Positions 8,793 through 18,706 are shown, counted from the first letter of the stretch. The stretch is 64,000 nt of DNA from Pseudarthrobacter sp. W1I19 (GCF_030817835.1 NZ_JAUSZR010000001.1:1364001-1428000), one strand, 5' to 3'. Made by a program: numbers and translations. Notes: generated by a model not told the origin, from the sequence alone.

Positions 8793-10265
8793 TTAGCTTT
8801 TCGGCGCACCGTCCGGGCCATCCTGGTCGCCCTGCCCACCTTCGGTGCCGCCGTCGGACCCAGCCTGACCGCCGCCCGCCGCCCCGCCGTCGGACTCTTC
8901 GGTCCCGTCGGACGGGGTAGCGTCAAACCCGCCGCTCAGCAGTTTCTGCAGGGCGTCGTCCACTTCGCTGTCACTGGCCTCGGCCAGCTTGCGGCGGCCG
9001 CTGAAGCCCTTCGGATCGTCCAGGTCCTCAGCGGTGGGCAGGAGGTCGGGGTGGTGCCAGATGGCGTCGCGGCCTTCGATGCCGCGTTCTTCCTTCAGAG
9101 TGGCCCAAAGTGTTGCAGCCTCCCGCAGCCGGCGGGGTCGAAGTTCCAGCCCCACCAAGGCGGCGAAAGCATGCTCTGCAGGCCCACCCGTAGCCCGGCG
9201 GCGGCGGACTGTTTCGCGCAGCGCGCCGGCGGAAGGCAGCACCTTGTCCGTGGCTGCGGCGGTCAGTTCGTCCACCCAGCCTTCCACGAGGGCCAGCGCC
9301 GTCTCCAGCTTCTCCAGCGCCTGGTCCTGGGCAGGAGTCCGCTGCGGCATAAACACACCCTGCGACAAGGCTTCCTGGATGCCCTCGGGATTGCTGGGGT
9401 CCAGGTCCCTGGCCAGTTCTTCAATCCGGGACGTGTCGATGTGGATGCCGCGGGCGTAGGCCTCGATCGCGCCCAACAGGTGGCCCCGGAGCCACGGAAC
9501 CTGGACGAAGAGCCGTGCGTGGGCAGCTTCCCGGACCGCGAGGAAGAGCCGGATGTCGTTTTCTGGCAGGGACAGCCCTTCGCCGAAGGCGGCGATGTTC
9601 ACGGGCAGGAGGGCCATTTCAAGGTCGGCAAGGGGTACGCCGATGTCGGTGGAACTGACCACGTCCTGGGAGAGGGCGCCGATGGCCTGTCCAAGCTGCA
9701 TGCCGAAGATCGCGCCGCCCATGTTCTGGAGCATGGATGATGCCCCGCCCATCATGGATTTCATCTCCTCAGGCATCTGCTCCGTCATGGCGGAGGAGAG
9801 CGCATTGGCGATGCTGTTTGCCACCGGCTCGGTGAGCCTCTTCCAGGTGCCCAATGTGGCCTCGACCCACTCTGCGCGGGACCATGCCCGGCCGATCAGG
9901 CCGGTGGCGGGAAGATCGGTGACGGGGTCGAGCCACAGCTCAGCGAGCCGCAGCGCCTCGTCCACCTCACGGGACTGCTGTGCGGTGACTGACGGATCGG
10001 CACTGGATGCTGCCACCCGCCGGGCATTCTCATGGGCAAGCTGCCAGTTCACGGGCCCCTCGGACGGGGCGCTCATCATGGCCTGCACCTGAGAGAACAT
10101 CTGGGCCAGCAGGTTGGGGTCGTTAGGAAGGCCGGCTGCCTTGGCCAGTTCGGCGGGGTCGAAATTCTCCATCCCCTTGCCGCCCATCAGGTTTTGCAGC
10201 ATCTCGGTCAACGGGTCCTTGGGGGTATCGTCGCCGTTGGACGGATTAAGTGGGTTGGAGGTCAT
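8793..10265 (-). CDS. DUF2342 (zincin-2 family) protein, Rv3195-like
   Basis: 490-aa protein of the DUF2342 family, annotated as zinc-dependent metalloproteases but of unknown function. Features: N-terminal region with DPLTEMLQNLMGG, a Met/Gly-rich central stretch (EMKSMMGGASSMLQNMGG), then the zincin region LAVREAAHARLFVQVPWLR. The motif here is R-E-A-A-H, with Arg where the first His of HExxH would be; the second His is kept. The tail is low-complexity (Gly/Asp/Ser). It converges on the metallopeptidase gene with a six-base gap and is divergent from the PDZ protease gene, as in mycobacteria (Rv3195/Rv3194c). Confidence 0.82.
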   Translation of the reverse strand: MTSNPLNPSNGDDTPKDPLTEMLQNLMGGKGMENFDPAELAKAAGLPNDPNLLAQMFSQVQAMMSAPSEGPVNWQLAHENARRVAASSADPSVTAQQSREVDEALRLAELWLDPVTDLPATGLIGRAWSRAEWVEATLGTWKRLTEPVANSIANALSSAMTEQMPEEMKSMMGGASSMLQNMGGAIFGMQLGQAIGALSQDVVSSTDIGVPLADLEMALLPVNIAAFGEGLSLPENDIRLFLAVREAAHARLFVQVPWLRGHLLGAIEAYARGIHIDTSRIEELARDLDPSNPEGIQEALSQGVFMPQRTPAQDQALEKLETALALVEGWVDELTAAATDKVLPSAGALRETVRRRRATGGPAEHAFAALVGLELRPRRLREAATLWATLKEERGIEGRDAIWHHPDLLPTAEDLDDPKGFSGRRKLAEASDSEVDDALQKLLSGGFDATPSDGTEESDGGAAGGGQAGSDGGTEGGQGDQDGPDGAPKS

Positions 10266-10401
10266 GATCCCGCCGATCGTCGGTGTGACTGGTGCTCAAC
10301 CTTCACGGTACCCCGGTGCCGGTCGACTGTCTGCCGCACTGCGTTGCCGTTCGCTGTAGGCAAAGAACTGCCGCCGCCGGGCACCGCGTAGTGTTGGTTC
10401 A

Positions 10402-11616
10402 GTGACTACAACCCGTGGCGGCCACCCTTCAGAGGACCACGCTGCCGAGCTCCAGCCCGGCCCCTGGCGGGCGGAAAAAGATGAGTACGACGCCGGCAGC
10501 GCACCTGAGGGTGCGCCGTCAGGACCGTTGCCACCCGCCGGGACGGGACTGGCTGCACCGGCGCGCCGGCATCCAAAGGTCTCCGCCATGATGGTGGCCG
10601 GCATGGCGGCCCTGGGCCTGGGCATTGCCGCGGGAACCTTGCCCGTGCCTTATGTCATTGAATCGCCCGGCCCCACATTCAACACGCTGGGCCAGAGCCA
10701 GGGAAGCCCGGTCATCAACGTCACCGGCCGGGAAACCTATCCGGCGGCCGGAAACCTGGACCTGACCACCGTCTATGTCGCTGGCGGCCCCAACGGGCCG
10801 GTGAGCATCCTGGGCGCTTTCTCCGCCTGGCTTGACCGTTCCAAAGCGGTCTACCCAGAGGAATTGATTTACCCGGCCGGTACCACCAAGGAGGAGGCCA
10901 AGGAGCAGGGAACGGAAGCCATGGCTACCTCTCAAGAAAACGCGGTGGCTTCAGCTTTGAAGGAACTGGACATTCCTTTCGGGCAACGGCTGCAGGCGGC
11001 GGGCCTCTCCGACAGTTCCGCCGCGGCCGGGAAGATTGAGCCGGGGGACATCCTCAAAACCATCAACGGCAAGGAGATCACGTCCCTTGCCGTCATCCAG
11101 CAGGAACTGGCGGCGGGAAAAGGCGCGCCCGCCACAGTGGTGGTGGAACGGGGCGGCCAGGAAGTCAGCCAGGCCATAACGCCCAAAGACAACGGCGAAG
11201 GCCGTTTCATCCTCGGCGTGATGCTTAAATACCAGTTCACCTTCCCCTTCCAGGTACAGATTGCCCTGGACAAAGTGGTCGGCCCCAGCGCGGGCCTCAT
11301 GTTCTCGCTCGGCATCATCGACACCGTCACCCCGGGCGACCTGACCGGCGGCAAGCACATTGCCGGAACCGGCACCATCACCCCGGACGGAACTGTGGGA
11401 CCCATCGGCGGCATCGGACAGAAGATGCAGGGGGCCCGGTCCGGGGGAGCCACGCTGTTCCTGGCCCCCGCCGCCAACTGCGGCGAAGTGGTGGGGCATG
11501 TTCCGGACGGCCTGCAGGTGATAAAGGTCGGGAACCTGGCGGAGGCGCGGCACGCCGTCGAACTCGCCAGTTCAGGCCAGGACACATCCGGCCTGCCGGC
11601 GTGTACAAACAACTAG
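10402..11616 (+). CDS. Membrane-anchored PDZ / Lon-type (S16) serine protease
   Basis: 404-aa protein like Rv3194c. A cytoplasmic N-terminal tail (about 55 residues) is followed by one membrane segment (MMVAGMAALGLGIAAGTL) and the family box PYVIESPGPTFNTLG. The PDZ domain includes GKIEPGDILKTINGKEI. The C-terminal Lon-like domain has the catalytic Ser in GPSAGLMFSLGIID and a probable dyad Lys in GGIGQKMQGA. Start is GTG; a TAGTGT box lies seven bases upstream and no Shine-Dalgarno is visible, so the mRNA may be leaderless. The UPF0182 gene follows on the same strand. Confidence 0.88.
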   Translation: MTTTRGGHPSEDHAAELQPGPWRAEKDEYDAGSAPEGAPSGPLPPAGTGLAAPARRHPKVSAMMVAGMAALGLGIAAGTLPVPYVIESPGPTFNTLGQSQGSPVINVTGRETYPAAGNLDLTTVYVAGGPNGPVSILGAFSAWLDRSKAVYPEELIYPAGTTKEEAKEQGTEAMATSQENAVASALKELDIPFGQRLQAAGLSDSSAAAGKIEPGDILKTINGKEITSLAVIQQELAAGKGAPATVVVERGGQEVSQAITPKDNGEGRFILGVMLKYQFTFPFQVQIALDKVVGPSAGLMFSLGIIDTVTPGDLTGGKHIAGTGTITPDGTVGPIGGIGQKMQGARSGGATLFLAPAANCGEVVGHVPDGLQVIKVGNLAEARHAVELASSGQDTSGLPACTNN

Positions 11617-11745
11617 ACTGGGCAGGAACTAAGCTCCACCGCCACTCGTGGCAATTATGACGGCTTAACCAGCGTTTGACCGGTAAGGACGTCGCTCGCA
11701 CGCACGCTACGCATCATCTGACCGACCAGCTATGAGGTACCGAGT

Positions 11746-14745
11746 TTGTCCCGACCCGCCAGCACCATGTCCACAGGTAAACCCCCTTCAAGACGCGGCG
11801 CGCTGACGCCCACCCTGATCGTTGTTGCCCTGGTGGTTGTGGGCTTCATCTTCTTCGCAAACGTCTGGACCGACGTCCTCTGGTACCGCCAGCTCGGCTT
11901 CATCGAAGTGTTCGTCACCGAGAACCTGGCCAGGATCGGCATCTTCCTGGGCGGATTCGCCGTGATGTTCCTGGCAGTCTTCTTCGCCATCCGCATCGCA
12001 TACCAGTCCCGTCCCGTGTACGCGCCGGACTCGGAAATCCGGGACAACCTCAACCGTTACCAGGCACAGCTGGAACCGGTCCGCCGCGTGGTGATGGTGG
12101 GCCTGCCCGTCCTCTTCGGACTGTTCGCCGGCAGCGCCGCCGCCAGCCAGTGGCAGAAGGTCCTCCTCTTCTTCAACCAGGAGCCCTTCGGCGAGCAGGA
12201 CCCGCAATTTCACCTGGACATCAGCTTCTATCTGATGACCCTGCCGTTCCTCGGCTTCATCACAGGATTTCTGATCAGCGTGGTGGTCATCGCGGGAATC
12301 GCCGGAATCCTCACCCACTACCTGTACGGCAGCATCAGGCTCATGGAGCGGGGCATCTTCACCAGCCGTGCCGCCCAGATCCACATTGCCGTCGCGGGTG
12401 CTTCCTTCCTGGTCCTCCTGGGCATCAACTTCTGGCTGGACCGTTATTCAGCAGTGCAGAGTAACGGCGGCCGCTGGGCCGGTGCCCTCTACACCGACGT
12501 CAACGCCGTCATCCCCACCAAGGCCATCCTCGCGGTGGCAGCGGCGCTGGTTGCCATCCTGTTCATCGTCGCCGCGGTCATCGGCCGCTGGCGCCTGCCC
12601 GTCATCGGCACCGCGATGCTGGTCATCACGTCCATCCTGGCCGGCGGTGTCTACCCCTGGGTGATCCAGCAGTTCCAGGTGCGTCCGTCGGAAGAGACAC
12701 TGGAAAAGGAATTCATCCAGCGCAACATCGACAACACGCGCAAGGCCTACGGCCTCGATGCCATCCAGGTGAACCGCTATGACGCCACCAACACCGCCAG
12801 CACCGGAGCCCTGGCGCCGGACGCACAGACCACGGCTAATATCCGGCTGCTGGACCCGAACCTGATCTCGGACGCTTTTTCGCAGCTGGAGCAGTACCGG
12901 CCGTATTACCAGTTCCCCGACGCCCTCAACGTGGACCGCTACGAAGTGGACGGCAAGATCCAGGACACCGTGATCGCGGTCCGTGAACTGAATCCCACCA
13001 ACGTGGCCACCAATCAGCAGGGCTGGCTGAACCAGCACGTGGTGTACACCCACGGCTACGGTGTGGTGGCAGCCAAGGGCAACAAGTTCACTGTGGACGG
13101 CAAACCGGACTTCCTGCAGTCGGGCATTCCCTCAACCGGCGTGCTCGGTGATGATTCGACGTACCAGCCCCGGATCTACTTCGGCGAGTCCTCGCCGGAA
13201 TACTCCATTGTGGGCGGCCCGGACGGTGCCCCGGCCCGTGAGCAGGACAGGCCCTCCGGCCGCGAAGGGGAAGGGGAGACCCAGTACACCTTCGAAGGAA
13301 ACGGCGGACCCAACGTTGGAACCTTCTTCAACCGGGTGCTGTACTCCATCAAGTTCCAGTCCTCGGACCTGCTGCTCTCGGACGGCGTCAATGCGGAGTC
13401 CCAGGTCCTGTATGACCGCAATCCCCGTGAGCGCGTGGAGAAGGTGGCCCCCTACCTGACCGTGGACGGCAACGCCTACCCGGCCGTGGTGGACGGGCGC
13501 GTGAAGTGGATCGTGGACGGTTACACCACCAGCCAGTACTACCCGTACTCGCAGCAGGAACAACTCTCCAACGCCACCGAGGATACGCAGACCACGTCGG
13601 GACGCGCCGTCGCGCTGCCCAACAGCACGGTCAACTACATCCGCAATTCCGTCAAGGCCACGGTGGATGCCTACGACGGCTCGGTCACCTTGTACGCGTG
13701 GGATGACCAGGACCCGCTGCTCAAGTCCTGGCAGAAGGTGTTCCCCTCGTCGCTGAAGCCGTATTCGGAGATGTCGGGCGACGTGATGAGCCACGTCCGG
13801 TACCCGGAGGACCTGTTCAAGGTCCAGCGCCAGCTCCTGGGGCAGTACCACGTCACTGATCCATCCAGCTTCTACAAGACCAATGACGCCTGGAGCGTGC
13901 CGGCGGATCCCACCGTGGACACCGACGTCAAGCAGCCGCCGTTCTATATGTCGCTGCAGATGCCGGACCAGGACAAGCCCGCCTTCCAGCTGACGTCGTC
14001 GTACATTCCACAGATCGTCAACGGAAACGCCCGCAATGTTCTTTACGGCTTCCTTGCTGCCGATTCCGATGCCGGCAACCAGGCCGGCGTGAAGGCCGAC
14101 AGTTACGGCAAGTTGCGGCTGCTGCAGATCCCGCCGGAGATCCAGGTCCCCGGCCCCGGCCAGGCGCAGAACAAGTTCAACTCCGATCCCACGGTGTCGC
14201 AGGCCCTTAACCTGCTCCGCCAGGGCGCATCGGACGTGCTCAACGGCAACCTGCTGACGCTTCCGGTCGGCGGCGGCATCCTCTACGTCCAGCCCGTGTA
14301 CCTGAAGTCCACCGGTGAGACGTCCTACCCCACGTTGCAGCGCGTCCTGGTGGCCTTCGGCGACAAGGTGGGTTTTGCCCCCACCCTGGACGAGGCACTG
14401 AAGCAGCTCTTCGGCGGTGATTCCGGAGCCGCCGCCGGCGACTCGGACAACAACGGCCAGACGCCCGCCGAACCTGGAGCACCTCCAGCTCCGGCAGGAG
14501 CGGACGCCAAAGCTGAGTTGAAGGCGGCCCTGGACGAAGCGAACGCTGCGATCAAGGCCGGCCAGTCCGCATTGGCGGGTGGCGACTTCGCCGGCTATGG
14601 CGAGGCGCAGAAGCGGCTTTCGGCGGCCTTGGATAAGGCCGTGCAGGCTGAGGCGAAGATCCCCGTGGCCGCACCTGAGGCCACCCCTGCCCCGGCGTCC
14701 TCGGCAACTCCGGAAGCCACGCCGTCGCCTTCGCCGAGCAGCTGA
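11746..14745 (+). CDS. UPF0182 family integral membrane protein
   Basis: 999-aa membrane protein orthologous to Rv3193c; function unknown. About seven hydrophobic segments fill the first ~330 residues (for example [20 protein letters not shown]), followed by a large, probably extracytoplasmic, domain. Family signatures such as [13 protein letters not shown] and [19 protein letters not shown] are present. The C-terminus is an Ala/Pro/Glu-rich coiled-coil-like tail. The TTG start is chosen because GAGGT (11734-11738) sits seven bases before it; an in-frame ATG eight codons on (MSTGKPPS) is the alternative. Confidence 0.88.
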   Translation: MSRPASTMSTGKPPSRRGALTPTLIVVALVVVGFIFFANVWTDVLWYRQLGFIEVFVTENLARIGIFLGGFAVMFLAVFFAIRIAYQSRPVYAPDSEIRDNLNRYQAQLEPVRRVVMVGLPVLFGLFAGSAAASQWQKVLLFFNQEPFGEQDPQFHLDISFYLMTLPFLGFITGFLISVVVIAGIAGILTHYLYGSIRLMERGIFTSRAAQIHIAVAGASFLVLLGINFWLDRYSAVQSNGGRWAGALYTDVNAVIPTKAILAVAAALVAILFIVAAVIGRWRLPVIGTAMLVITSILAGGVYPWVIQQFQVRPSEETLEKEFIQRNIDNTRKAYGLDAIQVNRYDATNTASTGALAPDAQTTANIRLLDPNLISDAFSQLEQYRPYYQFPDALNVDRYEVDGKIQDTVIAVRELNPTNVATNQQGWLNQHVVYTHGYGVVAAKGNKFTVDGKPDFLQSGIPSTGVLGDDSTYQPRIYFGESSPEYSIVGGPDGAPAREQDRPSGREGEGETQYTFEGNGGPNVGTFFNRVLYSIKFQSSDLLLSDGVNAESQVLYDRNPRERVEKVAPYLTVDGNAYPAVVDGRVKWIVDGYTTSQYYPYSQQEQLSNATEDTQTTSGRAVALPNSTVNYIRNSVKATVDAYDGSVTLYAWDDQDPLLKSWQKVFPSSLKPYSEMSGDVMSHVRYPEDLFKVQRQLLGQYHVTDPSSFYKTNDAWSVPADPTVDTDVKQPPFYMSLQMPDQDKPAFQLTSSYIPQIVNGNARNVLYGFLAADSDAGNQAGVKADSYGKLRLLQIPPEIQVPGPGQAQNKFNSDPTVSQALNLLRQGASDVLNGNLLTLPVGGGILYVQPVYLKSTGETSYPTLQRVLVAFGDKVGFAPTLDEALKQLFGGDSGAAAGDSDNNGQTPAEPGAPPAPAGADAKAELKAALDEANAAIKAGQSALAGGDFAGYGEAQKRLSAALDKAVQAEAKIPVAAPEATPAPASSATPEATPSPSPSS

Positions 14746-14774
14746 GGGACGGGTACTGATTCCGACGACGGCAG

Positions 14775-14806
14775 CCGGCACCCGCTTCTTTCCGAGCGGG
14801 TGCCGG
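14775..14806 (+). terminator. Hairpin terminator after the UPF0182 gene
   Basis: Perfect 11-bp stem (CCGGCACCCGC / GCGGGTGCCGG) with a 10-base loop, 30 bases after the stop. No T-tract, as is common in actinobacteria. Confidence 0.6.
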
Positions 14807-14837
14807 ACTGGCGAGACGGAGATCACGCCCTCCCGAT

Positions 14838-14866
14838 TTGGCCTGCTGTTCACCTCCCGGTAAAGT
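14838..14866 (+). promoter_or_regulatory. Promoter of the first tRNA-fMet gene
   Basis: TTGGCC (14838-14843), a 17-base spacer and TAAAGT (14861-14866) match the housekeeping sigma pattern. The mature tRNA starts 11 bases after the -10 box. Confidence 0.6.
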
Positions 14867-14877
14867 AGTTCTTGCGA

Positions 14878-14951
14878 CGCGGGGTGGAGCAGTTCGGTAG
14901 CTCGCTGGGCTCATAACCCAGAGGTCACAGGTTCAAATCCTGTCCCCGCAA
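14878..14951 (+). tRNA. tRNA-fMet (CAT), initiator, copy 1
   Basis: A 74-nt gene without encoded CCA. The acceptor stem is CGCGGGG / CCCCGCA, giving the C1-A72 mismatch typical of bacterial initiator tRNA. The anticodon stem ends in GGG/CCC around loop CTCATAA, the three G-C pairs that direct the tRNA to the P site. T-arm CAGGTTCAAATCCTG is canonical. These features separate it from elongator Met and from Ile (CAT). Confidence 0.95.
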
Positions 14952-14957
14952 CTGGAA

Positions 14958-14995
14958 AAAAGGTCCGGACACTGGAAACAGTGTCCGGACCTTTT
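14958..14995 (+). terminator. Rho-independent terminator of tRNA-fMet copy 1
   Basis: Perfect 13-bp stem AGGTCCGGACACT / AGTGTCCGGACCT with loop GGAAAC, extended by three A-T pairs and ending in TTTT, seven bases after the tRNA. Confidence 0.9.
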
Positions 14996-15185
14996 GCTTT
15001 AACCTCGCGCAGCAGCACCGGCGTCGGACGTCATGATGGAGTGATGGAGCGATGCGCTGAAAGCCGCAGAAGCTGGTGGAGCGTTGTGGGGGAAGCGGCA
15101 GGAGGTGCTGGCGCGTCGGGGTGGGGGCCCCGAAAAGGCGGGTGGCAAAACCCACCGCAAAAGTAGGGTAGTGTTGATTCTGCGA

Positions 15186-15259
15186 CGCGGGGTGGAGCAG
15201 TTCGGTAGCTCGCTGGGCTCATAACCCAGAGGTCACAGGTTCAAATCCTGTCCCCGCAA
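15186..15259 (+). tRNA. tRNA-fMet (CAT), initiator, copy 2
   Basis: Identical over all 74 bases to the copy at 14878-14951, including the C1-A72 mismatch and the GGG/CCC anticodon stem. The upstream CGACG is also shared, but the rest of the flanks differ. A TAGTGT or TAGGGT box at 15164-15174 suggests a separate promoter, without a clear -35. Confidence 0.95.
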
Positions 15260-15267
15260 CTTATGTG

Positions 15268-15310
15268 AAGACCCCGACCGGCAGACAAGCCGGACGGGGT
15301 CTTCTTTTTT
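15268..15310 (+). terminator. Rho-independent terminator of tRNA-fMet copy 2
   Basis: Stem AAGACCCCGaCCGGC / GCCGGaCGGGGTCTT with one central A-A mismatch and loop AGACAA, followed by TTTTTT (15305-15310). Confidence 0.9.
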
Positions 15311-15398
15311 CCTTGAAAGCCGGCAGTTCCTAGTATTCTCTTTCGCAGAGCCTCACAGATCGTGAGCACCAAGTCATTCTCGAGAGGAATGTTGCTCG

Positions 15399-16331
15399 AT
15401 GTCCACACCCACGAAGAAGCCCGGCACTGTCGCGGGCAAGCGGTCCCGTCTCTACTGGGGTGTGCCCGCCGTCCTCGTGGCGCTGGTCCTGGTGGTGCTG
15501 ATCGCCAAGTGGCTGGTGGGGCTGCCCGCTGTCGCTTCCTTCGTCACCGACTATCCGGGCCATTCCGAGCTTCCGGCCAGCGCGCCGGAAGGATTTCCGG
15601 CCTGGCTGGCGTGGCAGCATTTCCTGAACGCGTTCTTCCTGCTGCTCATCATCCGGACCGGCTGGCAGGTGCGGACCACCACGCGCCCCAGCGGCCACTG
15701 GACCCGGAACAACAAGGGCCTCATCAAAACCAAGAACCCGCCCACCAAGATCAGCCTTGAGCTGTGGTTCCACCTCACCCTGGACGCGCTGTGGATCCTG
15801 AACGGACTGGTCTTCGCCGTCCTGCTGTTCGCCACGGGTCAGTGGATGCGGATCGTGCCTACCAGCTGGGATGTGTTCCCCAACGCGCTCTCGGCGGCCC
15901 TGCAGTACGCGTCGCTGGACTGGCCCACGGAGAACGGCTGGATCAACTACAACGCCCTCCAGCTGCTGGCGTACTTCGTAACGGTGTTCGTCGCCGCCCC
16001 GCTGTCCTTCATCACCGGCCTGCGCATGTCCTCGGCGTGGCCCAAGAAGGCAGCCGGCCTCAACAAGGCTTTCCCCATTGAATGGGCACGCGCGGTCCAC
16101 TTCCCGGTGATGATCTACTTCGTGGCCTTTATCGTGGTGCACGTCTTCCTGGTGCTGGCCACCGGTGCCCTGCGCAACCTCAACCACATGTACGGCGTCC
16201 AGGACGGCGACGGTTGGTTCGGCTTCTGGGTATTCCTGGCCTCGGTGGTGGTCATGGTGGCTGCATGGTTCTTGGCCCGTCCCATCTTCCTGCGTCCCAT
16301 TGCGTCCCTGATGGGCAAGGTCAGCCGCTAA
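15399..16331 (+). CDS. Cytochrome b/b6-type membrane protein
   Basis: 310-aa membrane protein with about six hydrophobic segments, the first at residues 21-42. Histidines sit in or beside membrane helices (WQHFLNAFFLLLIIRTGW, LWFHLTLDALW, ARAVHFPVMIYFVAFIVVHVFLVL), consistent with a di-heme cytochrome b561/b6 fold like the membrane subunits of formate dehydrogenases and molybdenum oxidoreductases. No oxidoreductase partner is adjacent, so its electron donor is unknown. ATG 15399 has GAGAGGA ten bases upstream. It converges on the photolyase gene. Confidence 0.75.
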   Translation: MSTPTKKPGTVAGKRSRLYWGVPAVLVALVLVVLIAKWLVGLPAVASFVTDYPGHSELPASAPEGFPAWLAWQHFLNAFFLLLIIRTGWQVRTTTRPSGHWTRNNKGLIKTKNPPTKISLELWFHLTLDALWILNGLVFAVLLFATGQWMRIVPTSWDVFPNALSAALQYASLDWPTENGWINYNALQLLAYFVTVFVAAPLSFITGLRMSSAWPKKAAGLNKAFPIEWARAVHFPVMIYFVAFIVVHVFLVLATGALRNLNHMYGVQDGDGWFGFWVFLASVVVMVAAWFLARPIFLRPIASLMGKVSR

Positions 16332-16366
16332 GGCGGGCACCGGCCGCATGCGGCCGACAAGCCTTA
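16329..16366. terminator. Bidirectional hairpin between the cytochrome b gene and phr
   Basis: Outer arms TAAGGC / GCCTTA enclose the 16-base perfect palindrome CGGCCGCATGCGGCCG (16341-16356). It lies between convergent genes and overlaps the first stop codon. Confidence 0.5.
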
Positions 16367-16375
16367 GACGGCAGA

Positions 16376-17806
16376 TCAGTGCTTGAGTTTGGCGTAGGCT
16401 TCCAGGGCCCGCTCCCGTGACTCTGGCAGCCCCACCAGCGGTCCGGGGTAACCAGGTGCGTCTCCGGCTTTCCACGGTTCGTGGATGGCCTTCCCGTCGA
16501 GGTCTGCCAGTTCGGGAATGAAGCGGCGCAGGTAGTGGCCCGCGGAATCAAACTTCTTGCTCTGCGTCACCGGGTTGAAGATCCGGTAGTAGGGGGAGGC
16601 GTCCGCTCCCGATCCCGCCACCCACTGCCAGTTTGCCGGGTTGCTGGCGGCGTCCGCGTCCACGAGCGTGTCCCAGAACCACTCCTCGCCGATGCGCCAG
16701 TCGGCCAGGAGATTCTTGACCAGGAATGACGCAGCCGCCATCCGCACCCGGTTGTGCATCCAGCCCGTCTGCCACAGCTGGCGCATACCGGCATCAACGA
16801 ACGGGTATCCGGTGCGGCCCTGCTGCCAGGCCCGCAGCTCGCTTCTGTTCAGCGACTGCCATTCAAACCGGTCAAACTCAGGCCGGTAGTTGCGGGTGGC
16901 CAGTTCGGGGTTGGTGTACAAGAGGTGCCAACAGAATTCCCGCCAGCCGAGTTCGGAACGGAAGATCCCGACGTCGGCCGGTATCTTGTGCGGGAACGTG
17001 CGCCTGATCTCCTGCCATACCCGAAAGGGACTGACTTCGCCGAAGCGCAGGTGCGGCGAAAGGCGGCTGGTTCCCTCCACACCCGGCACGTTGCGGCCCG
17101 TCCCGTAGTCTTCGGCCGGCCCCTCCAGGAAGTCCTCGAGGCGGTGCCTTGCGCCTTCCTCTCCCGGCTCCCACGTTTCGGCCAGGCCGCCGCTCCAGTC
17201 AGGGGAGTGCGGCAGGAGGTGCCATGTGCGCAGGTCTTCGGTGATTGGCAGCGCCCCTCCCCGCGCAGTGGCGGGCGGTGGCAACTGCCGGGGCGGTTCG
17301 AGGGGCTCGCGGACCTCGGTGCCGGCAAGGCAAGCACGCCAGAAGGGCGTAAAGACCTTGTACGGGCCGCCGGCCCCGGTGCGCACAATCCACGGCTCGA
17401 ACAGAAGATTTGCCTGGAAGCTCGAGGCCTGGACGCCATTGGTGCCGGCCCACTCCTTGATGGCGGCATCCACTGTCCGCTCCGGCAGTCCGTAACGCCG
17501 GTTCCAGAACAGATGGGCCGCCCCGGTCTCGCCCGCAAGACCCTGGATAACTTCTGCAGCTGGTCCCCGGCGAAGGAGGAGCCGGGAGCCGTTGGCCTCC
17601 AAAGCTGCGGCCAGGGCTGTAAGGGAATGATGCAGCCACCAGCGCGTTGCTCCACCGAGCGGCCGGATGCCGTCAGACTCCTCGTCCAGGACGTAGACCA
17701 CCGTCAAGGGCAGGCCAAGCGATGCCGCCTCGGACAGTGCCGGGTTGTCGTCCAGGCGAAGGTCATCGCGCAGCCAGACGAGCGAGGTGGGGTGGGAGGA
17801 AGCCAT
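16376..17806 (-). CDS. phr: Deoxyribodipyrimidine photolyase
   Basis: 476-aa photolyase that repairs cyclobutane pyrimidine dimers using light and FAD. The N-terminal photolyase domain opens with LVWLRDDLRLDDNPAL. The C-terminal FAD domain holds WREFCWHLLYTNPEL, the Trp-rich GMRQLWQTGWMHNRVRM and NWQWVAGSGADASPYYRIFNPVTQ, all class I signatures. ATG 17806 begins MASSHPTSL. It lies downstream of pspA on the same strand, separated by a strong terminator, so it probably has its own promoter. Confidence 0.93.
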   Translation of the reverse strand: MASSHPTSLVWLRDDLRLDDNPALSEAASLGLPLTVVYVLDEESDGIRPLGGATRWWLHHSLTALAAALEANGSRLLLRRGPAAEVIQGLAGETGAAHLFWNRRYGLPERTVDAAIKEWAGTNGVQASSFQANLLFEPWIVRTGAGGPYKVFTPFWRACLAGTEVREPLEPPRQLPPPATARGGALPITEDLRTWHLLPHSPDWSGGLAETWEPGEEGARHRLEDFLEGPAEDYGTGRNVPGVEGTSRLSPHLRFGEVSPFRVWQEIRRTFPHKIPADVGIFRSELGWREFCWHLLYTNPELATRNYRPEFDRFEWQSLNRSELRAWQQGRTGYPFVDAGMRQLWQTGWMHNRVRMAAASFLVKNLLADWRIGEEWFWDTLVDADAASNPANWQWVAGSGADASPYYRIFNPVTQSKKFDSAGHYLRRFIPELADLDGKAIHEPWKAGDAPGYPGPLVGLPESRERALEAYAKLKH

Positions 17807-17834
17807 GACCCAACGCTACACATACGGGCAACAG

Positions 17835-17862
17835 AAAGGCCGGGGCGGCGGCCCCGGCCTTT
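17835..17862 (-). terminator. Terminator of the TPM-pspA transcript
   Basis: Perfect 12-bp stem AAAGGCCGGGGC / GCCCCGGCCTTT with a four-base loop, 53 bases after the pspA stop on the minus strand. Confidence 0.75.
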
Positions 17863-17914
17863 CATCAGCCCACAGCGTCCCGGCTATCCTCAGCGAGGAC
17901 GCTCACTGGGACTG

Positions 17915-18706
17915 TCAGAGCTTGTCGAAATCAGCTTCGTTCACAGTGGATTCAGCGCCTGCAGCGCTGCCTGAACCGATGGCGGGCTTTGAGGTGCCAC
18001 CGGATTTGAGGGCCGCAAGGCGTGCCTCGATCTCCACCTGCTCGCCGAGGTCCTCCAGCTGGTTGAACTGCGCGTCCAGGCTGGACTCGGTCAGTTCCTG
18101 CTGACCGCGGACCCGGGCCTCTTCGCGGCGGATCTTCTCTTCGAAGCGGCCCACCTCGCTGGTGGGGTCCATGATGTCGATGCTCTTGATGGCATCGTGC
18201 ACCTGCGACTGGGCCGCGGCGGTCTTGGAGCGGGCCACCAGTTCGTTGCGCTTGCTGGTCAGCTGGTTGAGCTTGCCCTTCATCTGGTCCAGGCCGGTCT
18301 TGAGCTTGTCCACCACTTCACGCTGGGAGGCGATGGAAGGCTCGGCGCCCTTGGCTTCGTTCTCGGCCGACATCTGGCGCTGCAGTGCCACCTTGGCCAG
18401 GTTGTCGAACTTCTCGGCGTCGGACACGTTGCCACTGGCGCGGTACTCGTCCGCCTTGCGGGATGCGGCCAGGGCCTTGTTGCCCCAGTCGCGGGAGTTC
18501 TTGACGTCCTCGTTGTAGTCGTCCTCGAGCATCCGAAGGTTGCCGATGGTTTGTGCTACGGCGGACTCCGCCTCAGCGATGTTGTTGGTGTAGTCCCGGA
18601 CCATCTGGTCCAGCATTTTCTGCGGGTCCTCGGCGTTGTCCAGCAAGGTGTTGATGTTCGCCTTTGCCAGCTGCGCGATACGGCCGAAAATGGACTGTTT
18701 AACCAT
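17915..18706 (-). CDS. pspA: PspA/IM30 family phage shock protein
   Basis: 263-aa, mostly helical coiled-coil protein of the PspA/Vipp1 (ESCRT-III-like) family, which binds and protects stressed cytoplasmic membrane. The N-terminus MVKQSIFGRIAQLAKANINTLLDNAEDP is the amphipathic helix plus the conserved family start. Long Glu/Lys/Gln-rich helices follow and a Gly/Ser-rich linker precedes the acidic end NEADFDKL. GAAAGG lies just upstream of ATG 18706. It is 122 bases downstream of the TPM gene on the same strand, suggesting co-transcription. The mycobacterial partners PspM/PspN and ClgR are not seen nearby. Confidence 0.9.
   Translation of the reverse strand: MVKQSIFGRIAQLAKANINTLLDNAEDPQKMLDQMVRDYTNNIAEAESAVAQTIGNLRMLEDDYNEDVKNSRDWGNKALAASRKADEYRASGNVSDAEKFDNLAKVALQRQMSAENEAKGAEPSIASQREVVDKLKTGLDQMKGKLNQLTSKRNELVARSKTAAAQSQVHDAIKSIDIMDPTSEVGRFEEKIRREEARVRGQQELTESSLDAQFNQLEDLGEQVEIEARLAALKSGGTSKPAIGSGSAAGAESTVNEADFDKL

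Noticed and set aside
14878..15259. tRNA-associated integration site (the duplicated tRNA as attL/attR)
   Set aside because: Both copies are full length, each with its own terminator, and only 234 bases of ordinary sequence without genes lie between them.
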